Below, piece after piece: positions 16,377-25,254 of a stretch of DNA of 64,000 bases. The DNA lies in assembly GCA_903835655.1 (NCBI GenBank), contig CAILNT010000037.1, positions 1 through 64,000 on the forward strand, in the 5' to 3' direction. Under the pieces are notes generated by a model that ran no database searches, had not been told where the DNA came from, and was given only the letters and a program-made list of their open reading frames with translations. Numbering within the stretch: position 1 is the stretch's first letter; each line of letters starts with the position of its first letter. Both the position numbers and the translations under genes were made by a program. The DNA is from an uncultured Pseudomonadota bacterium. GTDB lineage: Bacteria; Pseudomonadota; Gammaproteobacteria; Burkholderiales; Thiobacillaceae.

Positions 16377-18256
16377 GCGGCCGTACCCAGCCAGGCAGCG
16401 TGTGAGGCGATAGTATCCGCTTGCGCCAACTCGCCGCCCATCAGTGGGCGCCAGCCAAGTTTGCAGGGCACGGCGATCCATGTCAGCAAACTCGACTGTG
16501 GTCCGCAGTTGACCAGCAACACCTCGGGGCGCCCGGCGTCGCCGAGGTTCGCAACCAAAATGCCCGGCTCGCTGGGGGTCGGACAGGCCATCTGCCGATC
16601 CGCTGGCACCGCCTCGTCGTTGGCGCCCAGCAGCGAGGGGGGAAGTCCCAGGGCGAGGTCGGCCAGGTGCAGCATGGCCTGGGCGAGCAGGCGCCGGTAA
16701 TCCAGGTTATCGGGGTAAAGGCGGCATACGTGGTATAGCGCTTCGGCCCAGAAGCCGAGCGCGTATTTCTCGTATTTCAGTTCCTTCCAGCGCAAAACGA
16801 TCCCGCTGGCGGCCGCGAAGCGCAGGACATCATGGATGACTTGATCGGTCGCCGCATCGGGAAGACGGCGCTGGTGCCTGGCGAGATCCATCAGATTGAT
16901 GCTGAGATAATGGTGCGCCCAGGTCCGCACACAGAGTTCGCGGTCGACGTAACCGCCCGGCATGACCAGGCGCGGGAAGCGAACCTTGATATCGGGCAGG
17001 CGCGGAATCAGGTATTTCCAGGCGAGGCGCTTCAGGGCGCGCAGAGACAGCGGCAGGGCCGCTGCCTGGGCAGTAGGCAACATGGTCAGCGTAATCACCT
17101 TGAACAGTGGCCGGTAAAGCCATTCCGCTGGTCGGGCTGCGAGCACTTCACGGGTTGCCAGGCAGGCTGCATGCACGTGGTCCGCCAGGCGGACATCGCC
17201 GGTCAGTTCACGGAAGCGATCCAGGGCAACCGTAATGTCGAGCTGAGTGTTCAGCACCAACATATTGCTTTCCGCCTTGCCGAATGCGCGACTCTTCAGC
17301 CAGCGGAAAGGCCCTTTGTTGAGCCGTAGGATATCGTGTTCGAGTTCATCGTGCAGAAACCAGGCCCCCCCCGCCACGGGGTCGCGCTGGTCGGCGAGGA
17401 ACTCTGCCGCGAGCTGCATCGCCGTGCCGATGACCGGGTCATGACTTTCACTCCAGGCATCCATGAGCAGGTGCAGCGCACTGGTGTTTAGGCGGTAGTG
17501 CGCCTCCATGTCCTGCGTCCATTCACCATGGCGCCAACCACCATCGGGCGACTGCCGCGTCAGTAGCGATAACAGCAACTGCGCCTTGAGCAGGCCGTAA
17601 ATCCGCTTGCCGGTAGACCGTTGCAAGCCAGTCATGATCAGATGCAGCGCGTGGGCATCGTTTTCCGAACAGATCCGGCGCTTGAACGGCCAGGCGTAGC
17701 GGTCTTCGTATACCCAGCCGTGGACCAGATGACGGTAAACATCGGCGGGCCTGCCATAGCGCGTGTGCGACCCGAGTAGAAAATACCCCTGGGTCTCGAT
17801 GGGCGCGCAGCCTTGCAACTCATCGACGAGTGCGGCGTCTTCCAGCCGCCAGATCACCGCGTCCAGGGTCCATGGGTTCGGGATGGACCCGAAGGAAATA
17901 CTCACCCCGGATACGCCCAGATCGAACACCTCTAGTTCCGGCGCACGCTCCTCCAGAATATGACCTTGCTCATCGAGGCGACGCAGGTTTGCCGCTACCG
18001 GCAGCCAATAAGTGGGCGCAGTGACGTCACGCCCCAGGAACAGCCAACCACCGGCGACGCAGCGGACAAGCCGATAGCCCCCGGATAAGCTGAACCGGGC
18101 AAGTTCGGTAACACGCAGGAACAGGCAGCGTGCGTCGTGAAAGGAATCAAGAAGCCCTTGCACGTTCCCGGAGTCAAAAAGGCCACGCCGGCATTCCGTC
18201 ATATCAAGCAACGGTTTGCTATCGGAGAAAAGCGAGCACAAGTCAAAATTGGTCAA
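16373..18256 (-). CDS. Unrecognised 627-residue protein in polysaccharide operon
   Basis: I do not recognise a family. The sequence is soluble in character, rich in Leu, Ala, His and Trp, with no signal peptide or clear transmembrane segment. Repeated helical stretches such as LLSLLTRQSPDGGWRHGEWT and FWAEALYHVCRLYPDN suggest an alpha/alpha-toroid, as in glycan lyases, epimerases or terpenoid-cyclase-like proteins; this is inference only. The start is TTG at 18256, backed by a near-perfect Shine-Dalgarno, GAGGTGAT, six bases upstream; the next ATG (18202) has none. The TGA overlaps the following GT4 start. Placed among glycosyltransferases, it is likely to modify or sense the same glycan. Confidence 0.8.
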   Translation of the reverse strand: MTNFDLCSLFSDSKPLLDMTECRRGLFDSGNVQGLLDSFHDARCLFLRVTELARFSLSGGYRLVRCVAGGWLFLGRDVTAPTYWLPVAANLRRLDEQGHILEERAPELEVFDLGVSGVSISFGSIPNPWTLDAVIWRLEDAALVDELQGCAPIETQGYFLLGSHTRYGRPADVYRHLVHGWVYEDRYAWPFKRRICSENDAHALHLIMTGLQRSTGKRIYGLLKAQLLLSLLTRQSPDGGWRHGEWTQDMEAHYRLNTSALHLLMDAWSESHDPVIGTAMQLAAEFLADQRDPVAGGAWFLHDELEHDILRLNKGPFRWLKSRAFGKAESNMLVLNTQLDITVALDRFRELTGDVRLADHVHAACLATREVLAARPAEWLYRPLFKVITLTMLPTAQAAALPLSLRALKRLAWKYLIPRLPDIKVRFPRLVMPGGYVDRELCVRTWAHHYLSINLMDLARHQRRLPDAATDQVIHDVLRFAAASGIVLRWKELKYEKYALGFWAEALYHVCRLYPDNLDYRRLLAQAMLHLADLALGLPPSLLGANDEAVPADRQMACPTPSEPGILVANLGDAGRPEVLLVNCGPQSSLLTWIAVPCKLGWRPLMGGELAQADTIASHAAWLGTAA

Positions 18257-18371
18257 TACAGGATCACCTCGTCAGGAGCACCTTCAGGCACGATACCAGG
18301 CGCATCAACCGGAATACCCCCCCCTGACGTCGCTCGTGCAACCACACACTCAGAGTGGGCGGGTATTGTGA

Positions 18372-19391
18372 TCACGCCGCCCCTCTTTGTGCCCAGGCCT
18401 TGCTCCAGGCTCGAACCACTTCCGGGCAGTCGCCGAAGCGGCCATGCACGTAGTCCATGATCGCGCGTCGGGTCACCAGGTACTGCAGCCGGTTGCCGCG
18501 TCCCAACCAGGCGAGTGCGTAATCCCGCATGGCCCAGAACCAGCGCTTGTGCCAGGATTCGTTTCCCTGACCCAGCACGAAAACGGGCACCAGTTTTCGC
18601 AAACTCCTGGCCCCTAGACGTAGCCGTGCCGTAATCGCAGCGTGCCGCTGGAACCACAGCAACTGGTTGCGAACACTGAAATAGACGCGAAGCGGCGAAG
18701 ATTCGCTCCCGAAGGAGACACCAATCCTGTGCCAGATTTTCGCCGTGGGAACCACGAGATTGCGCCAGCCCGCCTCTCGGGCGCGGAAGCACCAGTCGAC
18801 TTCCTCCCAGACCAGAAAAAAGGCTTCATCCAGCAAGCCGATCTGCCTAGCCACCTCGGCGCGAAAAAAAAGCGCCGCGCCACAAGCGTAGTCGGTATCG
18901 TGATCTGACATGTCCAGGGTACGCGCTTCCGCGCCCTGCCCTGGCCACTCAAGTTGTAAAGCCGCAGAATTCCAGTGCGCCCCATCGAACCAGACCTTCT
19001 CGGGCTCATCGAAGTAATAGATTCGGGCACTGAACACCCCCGCGTCCGGGTTGCGCTGAGCAGCATCGAACAGACGTTCCAACAGGTCGGGAGCCACGAC
19101 GGTGTCGTTGTTGAGCACCAGCACAAACCCGGCCCCTAGTTCCAGCGCGCGGCGCGTACCGACGTTATTACCGCCGGCATAGCCCAGGTTGTGTCCGGTT
19201 TCGAGCAGGGTCAGTGGATAGGGCGCGACATAGGACCGCAGATGCACTAGGGAATCATCGCTCGACCCGTTGTCGACCACGATCACATCGAAGTTTGGAT
19301 AGGTCAACGCCTGTAGTGAATCCAGGCAGGCAAGGGTATCCGCGTACCCATTCCAGTTCAGGACGACGATGGAAATCCTGGGAGCATTCAT
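18372..19391 (-). CDS. Glycosyltransferase family 2 (rhamnosyltransferase-like)
   Basis: 339 residues. SIVVLNWNGYADTLACLDSL, VIVVDNGSSDDS, GYAGGNNVGTRRAL, LNNDTVVAPDLLE (DXD) and LVWEEVDWCFRAREAGW are the signatures of the WbbL/rhamnosyltransferase-like GT2 subgroup. The track begins at 19406, but the ATG at 19391 overlaps the previous gene's TGA (ATGA) and fits better. A gap of 115 bases separates it from the next gene, the only sizeable gap inside this operon. Confidence 0.9.
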   Translation of the reverse strand: MNAPRISIVVLNWNGYADTLACLDSLQALTYPNFDVIVVDNGSSDDSLVHLRSYVAPYPLTLLETGHNLGYAGGNNVGTRRALELGAGFVLVLNNDTVVAPDLLERLFDAAQRNPDAGVFSARIYYFDEPEKVWFDGAHWNSAALQLEWPGQGAEARTLDMSDHDTDYACGAALFFRAEVARQIGLLDEAFFLVWEEVDWCFRAREAGWRNLVVPTAKIWHRIGVSFGSESSPLRVYFSVRNQLLWFQRHAAITARLRLGARSLRKLVPVFVLGQGNESWHKRWFWAMRDYALAWLGRGNRLQYLVTRRAIMDYVHGRFGDCPEVVRAWSKAWAQRGAA

Positions 19392-20596
19392 CTTTGAAAT
19401 CGCCATTCTAGTTGCCGCCTATAGAGCGTCCGAAGCGGCGCGAGTACGCGCGATGTCCAGGAACGTCGTGGTAGCTCCGCGAGCTGTCGCAGGCAGGCAT
19501 CCAGCAGCCCTGCCACCACCGGCACGGAATAACACCGCTCGATAAAGTCGTAGCCGTTCTTCGCGATACGCGCATGCAGCTCAGCGTCATCAAGCAAACG
19601 GACGACCTGCGTCGCGAAATCCTCGGGGGTGTCGCCGATGAGCAAGTCATGCTCGGGCTCGAGCCCGAAACCTTCCGCGCCGAACCGAGTCGTGACCACG
19701 GGTATCCCATAGGACATCGCTTCGCCCACCTTGCCTTTCATGCCGCCACCGTAACGCAAAGGCGCAATGGAGATGAACGCACTTTCAAGATGCGGAGCCA
19801 TATTGGGCACATAACCCGCGACTGCGATGGCCGCACTCGCCAAGGTGAAGATTTCACGAGGCGGGTGACTACCGATGATCTTCAGGCAGGTTTGTGGCCG
19901 AATCGCAACGATGCGGGGCATGATCTCACGACAGAAATACAACACGGCATCGACATTCGGGTCGTGCTTGAAGCCGCCGACGAAAAGCAGTTCCCCTGGA
20001 TTCCGCTTGAGTGGATCGGGAAAAGCGGGGATGTCGTGAATATTGGGGACAACTGCCACACGCGTACGGGGAAGTTCCTCCAGGATCAGGCGACTATCCG
20101 CTACGGTGACCGCGATGACCATGTCCGCGCAGGCATAGGCCGCGAGTTCACGTACCTTCATTGCATTTGCTGCTTCCTGATCCTCGGCTTTTCCCGTCAG
20201 CCTGGCATGGGCTTCGAGCCGATTGAAATGCACGTCGACGGAATCCACCACGATCCGCGCCTTGGGGCAATGCCGCTCGATCAGGGAAAGGTAATCCCGG
20301 CGCACCTGATGATGGAACTCGAACCAGACGATATCCGGAGTGAACTGCCCGAGGGTATGTAGCAGGTCGACCTCGCCCAGGGTGATGCCGATCCGCTCCA
20401 GCCCCACCCCAGCCTGGTCGCGCGCCTTGACGGCGCCCTCCGCATTCAGCGCACAAAATACGACCTCGTACTCGCGCGCCATCAGCGAGAGCAGCGTAAA
20501 AAAACGCAGATCGCCCGAGGCCTGATCCGGGCGGGGATAGGAATCAGCAATGGTCAGTATTTTGCGCATGGGGCGTGCGATTCCAGGCTCTGCCAT
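19388..20596 (-). CDS. Glycosyltransferase family 4-like (GT-B)
   Basis: 402 residues, GT-B fold. The N-terminal domain starts RKILTIADSYPRPDQASGDLR. The linker and C-terminal domain carry VAVVPNIHDI, LLFVGGFKHDPNVDAVLYF and the glycine-rich APLRYGGGMKGKVGEAMSYG, typical of GT1/GT4 proteins found in O-antigen and capsule loci. The stop of the previous gene and this start abut as TGAATG, so the first Met is plausible, although Met10 is an alternative. Confidence 0.88.
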   Translation of the reverse strand: MAEPGIARPMRKILTIADSYPRPDQASGDLRFFTLLSLMAREYEVVFCALNAEGAVKARDQAGVGLERIGITLGEVDLLHTLGQFTPDIVWFEFHHQVRRDYLSLIERHCPKARIVVDSVDVHFNRLEAHARLTGKAEDQEAANAMKVRELAAYACADMVIAVTVADSRLILEELPRTRVAVVPNIHDIPAFPDPLKRNPGELLFVGGFKHDPNVDAVLYFCREIMPRIVAIRPQTCLKIIGSHPPREIFTLASAAIAVAGYVPNMAPHLESAFISIAPLRYGGGMKGKVGEAMSYGIPVVTTRFGAEGFGLEPEHDLLIGDTPEDFATQVVRLLDDAELHARIAKNGYDFIERCYSVPVVAGLLDACLRQLAELPRRSWTSRVLAPLRTLYRRQLEWRFQR

Positions 20597-21466
20597 TCAT
20601 TCCTTCACCCAGGGGGGTACGGCTTCGTTCCAGTATGCCCCCGGTTTCGCGAACCGCTTCACGATGGGCTGCATAATCCTGAGCAGGGGGTTTGCTACGA
20701 TCGCCTCATAATTCCTGCGATACCAGGAAAACTGGGTAATCATATCTTCCAACGTCTTGCGTACCACAGACTCGCCGCCATGCTTGATGATGACCAGGGC
20801 GCAATCCAGACGCATGAGATCCTCGAATGCCGTGGTTTTCGCGTTGGCATGGATCAACGCTTCGGCCAGGACATCTTCAGTAGTCACGAACCGGACACCG
20901 GATTTGGCCATGCGCAACCAGAGGTCCACGTCCAGGGCGATGTGGATTTCCTCATTGATCGGCCCGGCCGCCTCCCAGGCGCTGCGCGTAAACGCACTGG
21001 CCGGTTGCAGGAAATCTCCACCGCAGAGCCAGCCATAGAGCGACTCCAAGGTAATCTTCTCCGGGGGCGATATGAGTCGATCCACCTTGCCGCTTGGATG
21101 CAGCATCCGCCCCTTGCCAACCAGCATTCCGGCTTCAGGGTTTTCCACCAGAAGACTACTCATCCGTTGAAGCGCTCCCGGCAAATACCAGTCATCCGAA
21201 TTCAGCCAGGTCAGATAATCTCCGCTTGCGCGGGCCATGCCTTTGTTGATGGCGTGGCTCTGGCCCCGGTCCGGCTCGCTGACCCAATAAGCCAGATGGC
21301 GTTCGTATTTCCTGATGACCTCAACGGTATTGTCCTTGCTGCCGCCATCGATGATGATGAATTCCAGATTGGGGTAGCCTTGCGACAACACGGAGTCGAT
21401 GGTCCTTTCGATGTATGCGCCCTGGTTGTAGGTCGGTGTCACCACGCTGAACTTCTGAATACTCAT
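20597..21466 (-). CDS. Glycosyltransferase family 2
   Basis: 289 residues. FSVVTPTYNQGAYIERTIDSVL, FIIIDGGSKDNT, SEPDRGQSHAINKGM and WLNSDDWYLPGAL (DXD) identify the GT2 subgroup common in O-antigen and capsule clusters. LDVDLWLRMAKSG is the later acidic motif. It lies between the methyltransferase (83 bases upstream) and the TGAATG-coupled GT4. Confidence 0.9.
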   Translation of the reverse strand: MSIQKFSVVTPTYNQGAYIERTIDSVLSQGYPNLEFIIIDGGSKDNTVEVIRKYERHLAYWVSEPDRGQSHAINKGMARASGDYLTWLNSDDWYLPGALQRMSSLLVENPEAGMLVGKGRMLHPSGKVDRLISPPEKITLESLYGWLCGGDFLQPASAFTRSAWEAAGPINEEIHIALDVDLWLRMAKSGVRFVTTEDVLAEALIHANAKTTAFEDLMRLDCALVIIKHGGESVVRKTLEDMITQFSWYRRNYEAIVANPLLRIMQPIVKRFAKPGAYWNEAVPPWVKE

Positions 21467-21549
21467 GGGTGCAACTCCCTGTTTTTTTGAATGGGGACAG
21501 GTTTACTACAGGTTCGGCACGCGCCATAACCGCAAATCGGGGGCCATAC

Positions 21550-22215
21550 TCACTTCACGGCTTCTATATTCAGACTGATCTCGTACTCTCGCCCTTCCCA
21601 CGAAATCGTTTTCGAGGCCCAGTCCTCGAAATCATGGTGGTCGCAATCCTGTGGGTTCCATGCGCGCACCTCGCGAAACCCGCTATTTAACATCAATTTA
21701 CGCAGATGCCCATCGTTGAAGATCATATAGTGATAATTGAATGCGTAGTCCTGTGCGCCCATGAGCGGCTGCTCGATGGCACGAATGTCATGATCGGTGG
21801 CTTGGTAGAGTGTAAGGATGTGGTCAAAATCGGGTACGGACACCCTCAAGACGCCGCCCACCTTGAGGATGCGACGCAGTTCCCTCAGGGTCTCGGTCAC
21901 CTTGAGGTGGCTGACGTGCTCCAGAACGTGACTCATGTACACCAAGTCAAAAGCGTGTTCCGGGATCATCTCCAGGCGAAACAAGTCTTGCGTCACGATA
22001 TGGACGTGCGAGCCGGGTCGTGCATCCAGGTTGACATAGCCCGTGGCCTCGATTTCTCCGCAGCCGATATGCAGGAGGCGTCTACCATCCGCGGCAAGCG
22101 GCAAGTCTTGCAGGCGTGTGGCCCAGTTCCGCTTGATTTTCCGAGTTCGCGCGCACGCCCGCCGATCTCTCCAGAGATGCGCAATGCGCTTCAGCAACTG
22201 CTTCAACTTCCACAT
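21550..22215 (-). CDS. SAM-dependent methyltransferase (class I)
   Basis: 221 residues. After a basic N-terminal helix the Rossmann fold starts at LLHIGCGEIEATGYVNLDA (SAM motif I), followed by FDLVYMSHVLEHVSH and GGVLRVSVPDFDHILTLY. This pattern is frequent in polysaccharide loci, where such enzymes methylate sugars or the chain end. It sits next to wzt, and a terminal methyl group is a known recognition mark for Wzt carbohydrate-binding domains in ABC-dependent O-antigen export. I use the ATG at 22215, just after the wzt stop; the track's longer form would overlap wzt by 58 bases. Confidence 0.88.
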   Translation of the reverse strand: MWKLKQLLKRIAHLWRDRRACARTRKIKRNWATRLQDLPLAADGRRLLHIGCGEIEATGYVNLDARPGSHVHIVTQDLFRLEMIPEHAFDLVYMSHVLEHVSHLKVTETLRELRRILKVGGVLRVSVPDFDHILTLYQATDHDIRAIEQPLMGAQDYAFNYHYMIFNDGHLRKLMLNSGFREVRAWNPQDCDHHDFEDWASKTISWEGREYEISLNIEAVK

Positions 22216-22232
22216 GAGCCGGGCCTTTATTT

Positions 22233-23492
22233 CTAGTTGAGAGCGTGAACGCCAGCCGCCATCTCCGTATGTATTTTCCCGAACATCCAATCCCCCTGCA
22301 TTTCCACAAATCCTTCCTGCATACTCTGCGTGCGGTTGCGGCCGGTCGCCACAACCTGAAAGTGATGTAAGCCTTCCTGATAAAACACGTTCTTGGTCAC
22401 TTCCCCGGTATTGATACCCAGTCGTACCGAGTAGACCCCCGGAAGAAATGGAAATTTCCGGATGGCAAACCTCAATACATAGATTCCGGGTGCATGGACT
22501 TGACCGGAGAATTGGGTTTCGCTGATCTCGGTGCTGAGATACAGAAAATCCACGGTATGAATGCCGAAACCGAATATCGGATTGACCAGGGTCTGGTGCG
22601 TTCTGAGTGTCACATTCAATGTGACGTCGGAATGGTACTCGATATTTTCGAGTGGGTCGCCTGCCGAGTCCACGAAGGCGAGGTCGATCAACTCGACCTC
22701 GCCCGTCGTTTCGGCGCTTGCGGACCGGGAAGCGTTCAGTCTAACTTTTTCATCGTTTTGTGAATAAAAGAGATCACAGACTGTGCTGGACACCCCATCC
22801 GCTGCGACTCGACCGTGGTCCAGCAAGATCACGCGCGAACAAAGCCGCTCCACCTGACGTATATTGTGGGAGACCAGCAGTACGGTTCTCTGCTGCCTCT
22901 TGATCAAGTCCTCCATACGATCGAAGCATTTACGCTGGAATGCTAGATCCCCGACCGCAAGCACTTCGTCCACGATCAATATTTCTGCTTCGATGCTGGT
23001 GGCCACGGAAAAAGCGAGTTTGACCTGCATCCCGGAGCTGTAACGCTTCACCGGGGTGTCGATGAACTCCGCCATCTCCGCAAATTCCACGATCTCGTCG
23101 AATTTCCGGTCGATTTCTTTCTTCGACAGCCCGAGGATGGCTCCATTGAGGTAGACATTTTCCCTCCCAGTGAAATCCGGGACGAACCCAGCGCCGACCT
23201 CGATGAGCGGGGCGATGCGGCCATCGACCCGGATGGAGCCACGGGTGGGCGTACTGATTTTCGCCAGCATCTTGAGCAGGGTGGATTTGCCCGCGCCATT
23301 GTGGCCGATGATGCCGACAACTTCGCCTGGTTCAATGGAGAAACTGACGTCGTCCAGCGCCTTGAAGAGAGGAGGTTCTACTACCATTTTCCCAGCCAGA
23401 CGTGCTCCCGCATTCAACAGGGTCTGCTTCAGCCCTTGCAGGGCGCCCAGGCGATATTCCTTGGTGACATGATCGACTTCGATGATGGGCAT
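22233..23492 (-). CDS. wzt: ABC transporter ATPase of polysaccharide export (Wzt) with C-terminal glycan-binding domain
   Basis: 419 residues. The ATPase domain (about 1-240) has Walker A GHNGAGKST, signature YSSGMQVKLAFS and Walker B ILIVDEVLAVGD with the usual H-loop VSHN. The C-terminal domain (about 265-400) is an Ig-like beta fold, as in Wzt proteins that bind the modified non-reducing end of the glycan. This is the first gene of the operon. The permease partner Wzm is normally encoded immediately beside Wzt; no such gene exists in the window, so it must be elsewhere or be lost. Confidence 0.93.
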   Translation of the reverse strand: MPIIEVDHVTKEYRLGALQGLKQTLLNAGARLAGKMVVEPPLFKALDDVSFSIEPGEVVGIIGHNGAGKSTLLKMLAKISTPTRGSIRVDGRIAPLIEVGAGFVPDFTGRENVYLNGAILGLSKKEIDRKFDEIVEFAEMAEFIDTPVKRYSSGMQVKLAFSVATSIEAEILIVDEVLAVGDLAFQRKCFDRMEDLIKRQQRTVLLVSHNIRQVERLCSRVILLDHGRVAADGVSSTVCDLFYSQNDEKVRLNASRSASAETTGEVELIDLAFVDSAGDPLENIEYHSDVTLNVTLRTHQTLVNPIFGFGIHTVDFLYLSTEISETQFSGQVHAPGIYVLRFAIRKFPFLPGVYSVRLGINTGEVTKNVFYQEGLHHFQVVATGRNRTQSMQEGFVEMQGDWMFGKIHTEMAAGVHALN

Positions 23493-23530
23493 GGGTACGG
23501 ATCAGTTGTGCTTGAGAATGAGAGCCTGAG

Positions 23531-23998
23531 TCAGGTTCGGCGAACAGGATATGTATTTCCAAGTTCGCGAGCATAGGCCATGACCTTGGGTACCACGGCG
23601 AGCAGTGTTGGGGTGAGGGACGCGACAGCCGTATAAATTCCGCCCATCTTGTCGGCGGCGTACGCGTGAGCGATCAGATTACGAAGTTCGCGAATTTGTA
23701 TGAGTTGCATCGAGTCATCTACCCAGCCCCGCTTTTCGGCCCGATGTATGCGGTCCAACAGGGTATTCGTGGGTGTGAGTTCCAGGTCGTCCACCAGCCG
23801 CATGACGCGCTGCGTCAACAGGTCGGAGAGTCGGGCAAAGCGACTGGCCAGTGCTTCCAGTCGTTCCAGTTCGTCGGGCTGGAAGTTCTTGACCGGGAAC
23901 AGGCTTCGGGTTCGATCCAGAGAATGGCGCAGGTGTTCCGCCGCATTTTCCAGGTTCGACAATTCCTCCTGCAGCAGCAACAGTTTGTCTGCTGTCAT
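23531..23998 (-). CDS. hepT: HEPN-domain HepT-like toxin (putative RNase)
   Basis: 155 residues, mainly helical. The HEPN RNase motif R-x4-H-x-Y is present as RNLIAHAY near residue 105. In HepT/MntA modules the HEPN protein is an RNase toxin silenced when the MNT partner adds AMP to the motif tyrosine. The start overlaps the upstream MNT gene by four bases (ATGA), so the two are co-translated. It ends 38 bases before wzt and could share a transcript with the polysaccharide operon. Confidence 0.82.
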   Translation of the reverse strand: MTADKLLLLQEELSNLENAAEHLRHSLDRTRSLFPVKNFQPDELERLEALASRFARLSDLLTQRVMRLVDDLELTPTNTLLDRIHRAEKRGWVDDSMQLIQIRELRNLIAHAYAADKMGGIYTAVASLTPTLLAVVPKVMAYARELGNTYPVRRT

Positions 23999-24276
23999 AG
24001 ACGAATGCCCCCTTTGATGGCCAGTCGTGCGAAGGGAAGGGAAAGGTCGTTCTGGATGACCAGATCTATGCGTTGATCGCCGAGTTTCTCATGCAGGCGG
24101 GCGAGTATGGCAAGTTTCGCCATCAGATCGATACGCGATGTAAGTACCAGGAGATCGATATCGCCCCCCTTGGCATGGTCGTCGACACGAGAGCCGAAGA
24201 GGTAGACAGGCGCATCCCTGTCGACCGCGTGGATGGCCTCCGTGATGGCCCGCCGTTGGGCATCGCTTAGTCGCAT
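23995..24276 (-). CDS. mntA: MNT-domain nucleotidyltransferase antitoxin
   Basis: 93 residues from the ATG at 24276. The minimal nucleotidyltransferase core is VYLFGSRVDDHAKGGDIDLLV, with GSR and the Asp-x-Asp pair (DID), plus a later Asp in QRIDLVIQ. Such antitoxins AMPylate the HEPN toxin Tyr. The track's N-terminal extension to 24357 lies ahead of the family's normal start. A decayed relative lies at 5426-5525. The pair sits at the edge of the polysaccharide operon, a common kind of site for toxin-antitoxin insertion. Confidence 0.82.
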   Translation of the reverse strand: MRLSDAQRRAITEAIHAVDRDAPVYLFGSRVDDHAKGGDIDLLVLTSRIDLMAKLAILARLHEKLGDQRIDLVIQNDLSLPFARLAIKGGIRL

Positions 24277-24444
24277 GTGGCGGGTTTTGATGGCATCTCG
24301 AACATCCGAGCCCCTCGAAAGGTTACGTGCCCACATCCAACGGTGTCCATAGCTCAAACACGGGTGTGAACCATGCCCGACACAGTGCCTGATTTGAGCC
24401 CAATTGGGAAGCAGGCACGCGCCGGCGGTTCAAGTCACCGGGCA

Positions 24445-24471
24445 CAAAAAACGGGAGCCGCGGCTCCCGTT
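24445..24471 (-). terminator. Rho-independent terminator of PEP-CTERM gene
   Basis: Perfect palindrome AACGGGAGCCGCGGCTCCCGTT, followed on the minus strand by a run of T residues (TTTTTTG). It lies 24 bases after the PEP-CTERM stop codon. Confidence 0.9.
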
Positions 24472-24494
24472 CGTGGCGAACTGAATCGTGACGG

Positions 24495-25154
24495 TCAGGC
24501 CTGGTCGGCCCTGCGGCGACGGGCGACGAAGCCGATCAGACCCAGACCCGAGAGCATCAGGGCGTAGGTTTCGGGCTCGGGCACCGGCGCGGCGGTCATC
24601 ACGTAGACACTGTCGATCACCACATCTTTGGCCGGATAGCCACTCGTGTTGAAACTGAAAGCGATGTTGTACATCCCCGCCGCGGTGACCGTCTTTTGGC
24701 CGGAGAAGTCCAGCCAGGTCGTGCCGGGTTTCTGAGAAACAGAATAGTTTGCCAGCACGTCGCCGGCAATTGAACCCGAGAACGTCGCGTCATGCGCATT
24801 ACCGTAGCCATTGGCGGGGGCGTAGGCACTGAACCCGATCTGGTAGGTGCCAACACCCAGATACACTTGTTGCGTCAAGCTTTGGTTCGAGAAATCGCTG
24901 ACGAAATACGCACCGTGCGTGCCGGCTGCGGCATTTTCTGCGGCGACGGCCTCGCCAAACGCACTGGTTGGGTAAGCAGCCGTAGAACCATAGGTGATGA
25001 CGACTGCGGGATAGCTATCGGTGACCGCGCCACTGAGGGTCCAGCCGGCCAGTCCATTTTCGAAGCTGCCGTTGGTGACCAGGTTGGTGGCCGCCGAAGC
25101 GCTCAGCGGCGCAAACAGCGCGGCGGCGGCGATGATGATCAGATTTTTGCGCAT
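24495..25154 (-). CDS. PEP-CTERM sorting-domain surface protein
   Basis: 219 residues. Signal peptide about 1-21 (LIIIAAAALFAPLSASA). The mature part begins NLVTNGSFENGLAGW, typical of extracellular beta-sandwich domains, and continues as a Gly/Ala/Ser-rich secreted domain. The C-terminal tripartite sorting signal is VPEPETYALMLSGLGLIGF-VARRRR: PEP motif, transmembrane helix, arginine cluster. It is expected to be processed by an exosortase (EpsH type) and linked to exopolysaccharide or biofilm; no exosortase gene is in the window. GAAGGAAAC serves the ATG. It stands alone, with a sigma-54 promoter and its own terminator. Confidence 0.95.
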   Translation of the reverse strand: MRKNLIIIAAAALFAPLSASAATNLVTNGSFENGLAGWTLSGAVTDSYPAVVITYGSTAAYPTSAFGEAVAAENAAAGTHGAYFVSDFSNQSLTQQVYLGVGTYQIGFSAYAPANGYGNAHDATFSGSIAGDVLANYSVSQKPGTTWLDFSGQKTVTAAGMYNIAFSFNTSGYPAKDVVIDSVYVMTAAPVPEPETYALMLSGLGLIGFVARRRRADQA

Positions 25155-25254
25155 GATGTTTCCTTCGATGTAGGTGTTTGAAGAGTTTTCACGACGAGGA
25201 ACTCTCGCCGCCGGTGCCCCTGGTCCGAGGCATCTCGATCTATGACTCTATCAA

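Noticed and set aside
24395-24450. tRNA-like T-loop (GGTTCAAGTC) near the PEP-CTERM terminator
   Set aside because: The flanking bases do not form a five-pair T stem, and no D arm, anticodon arm or acceptor stem can be built.
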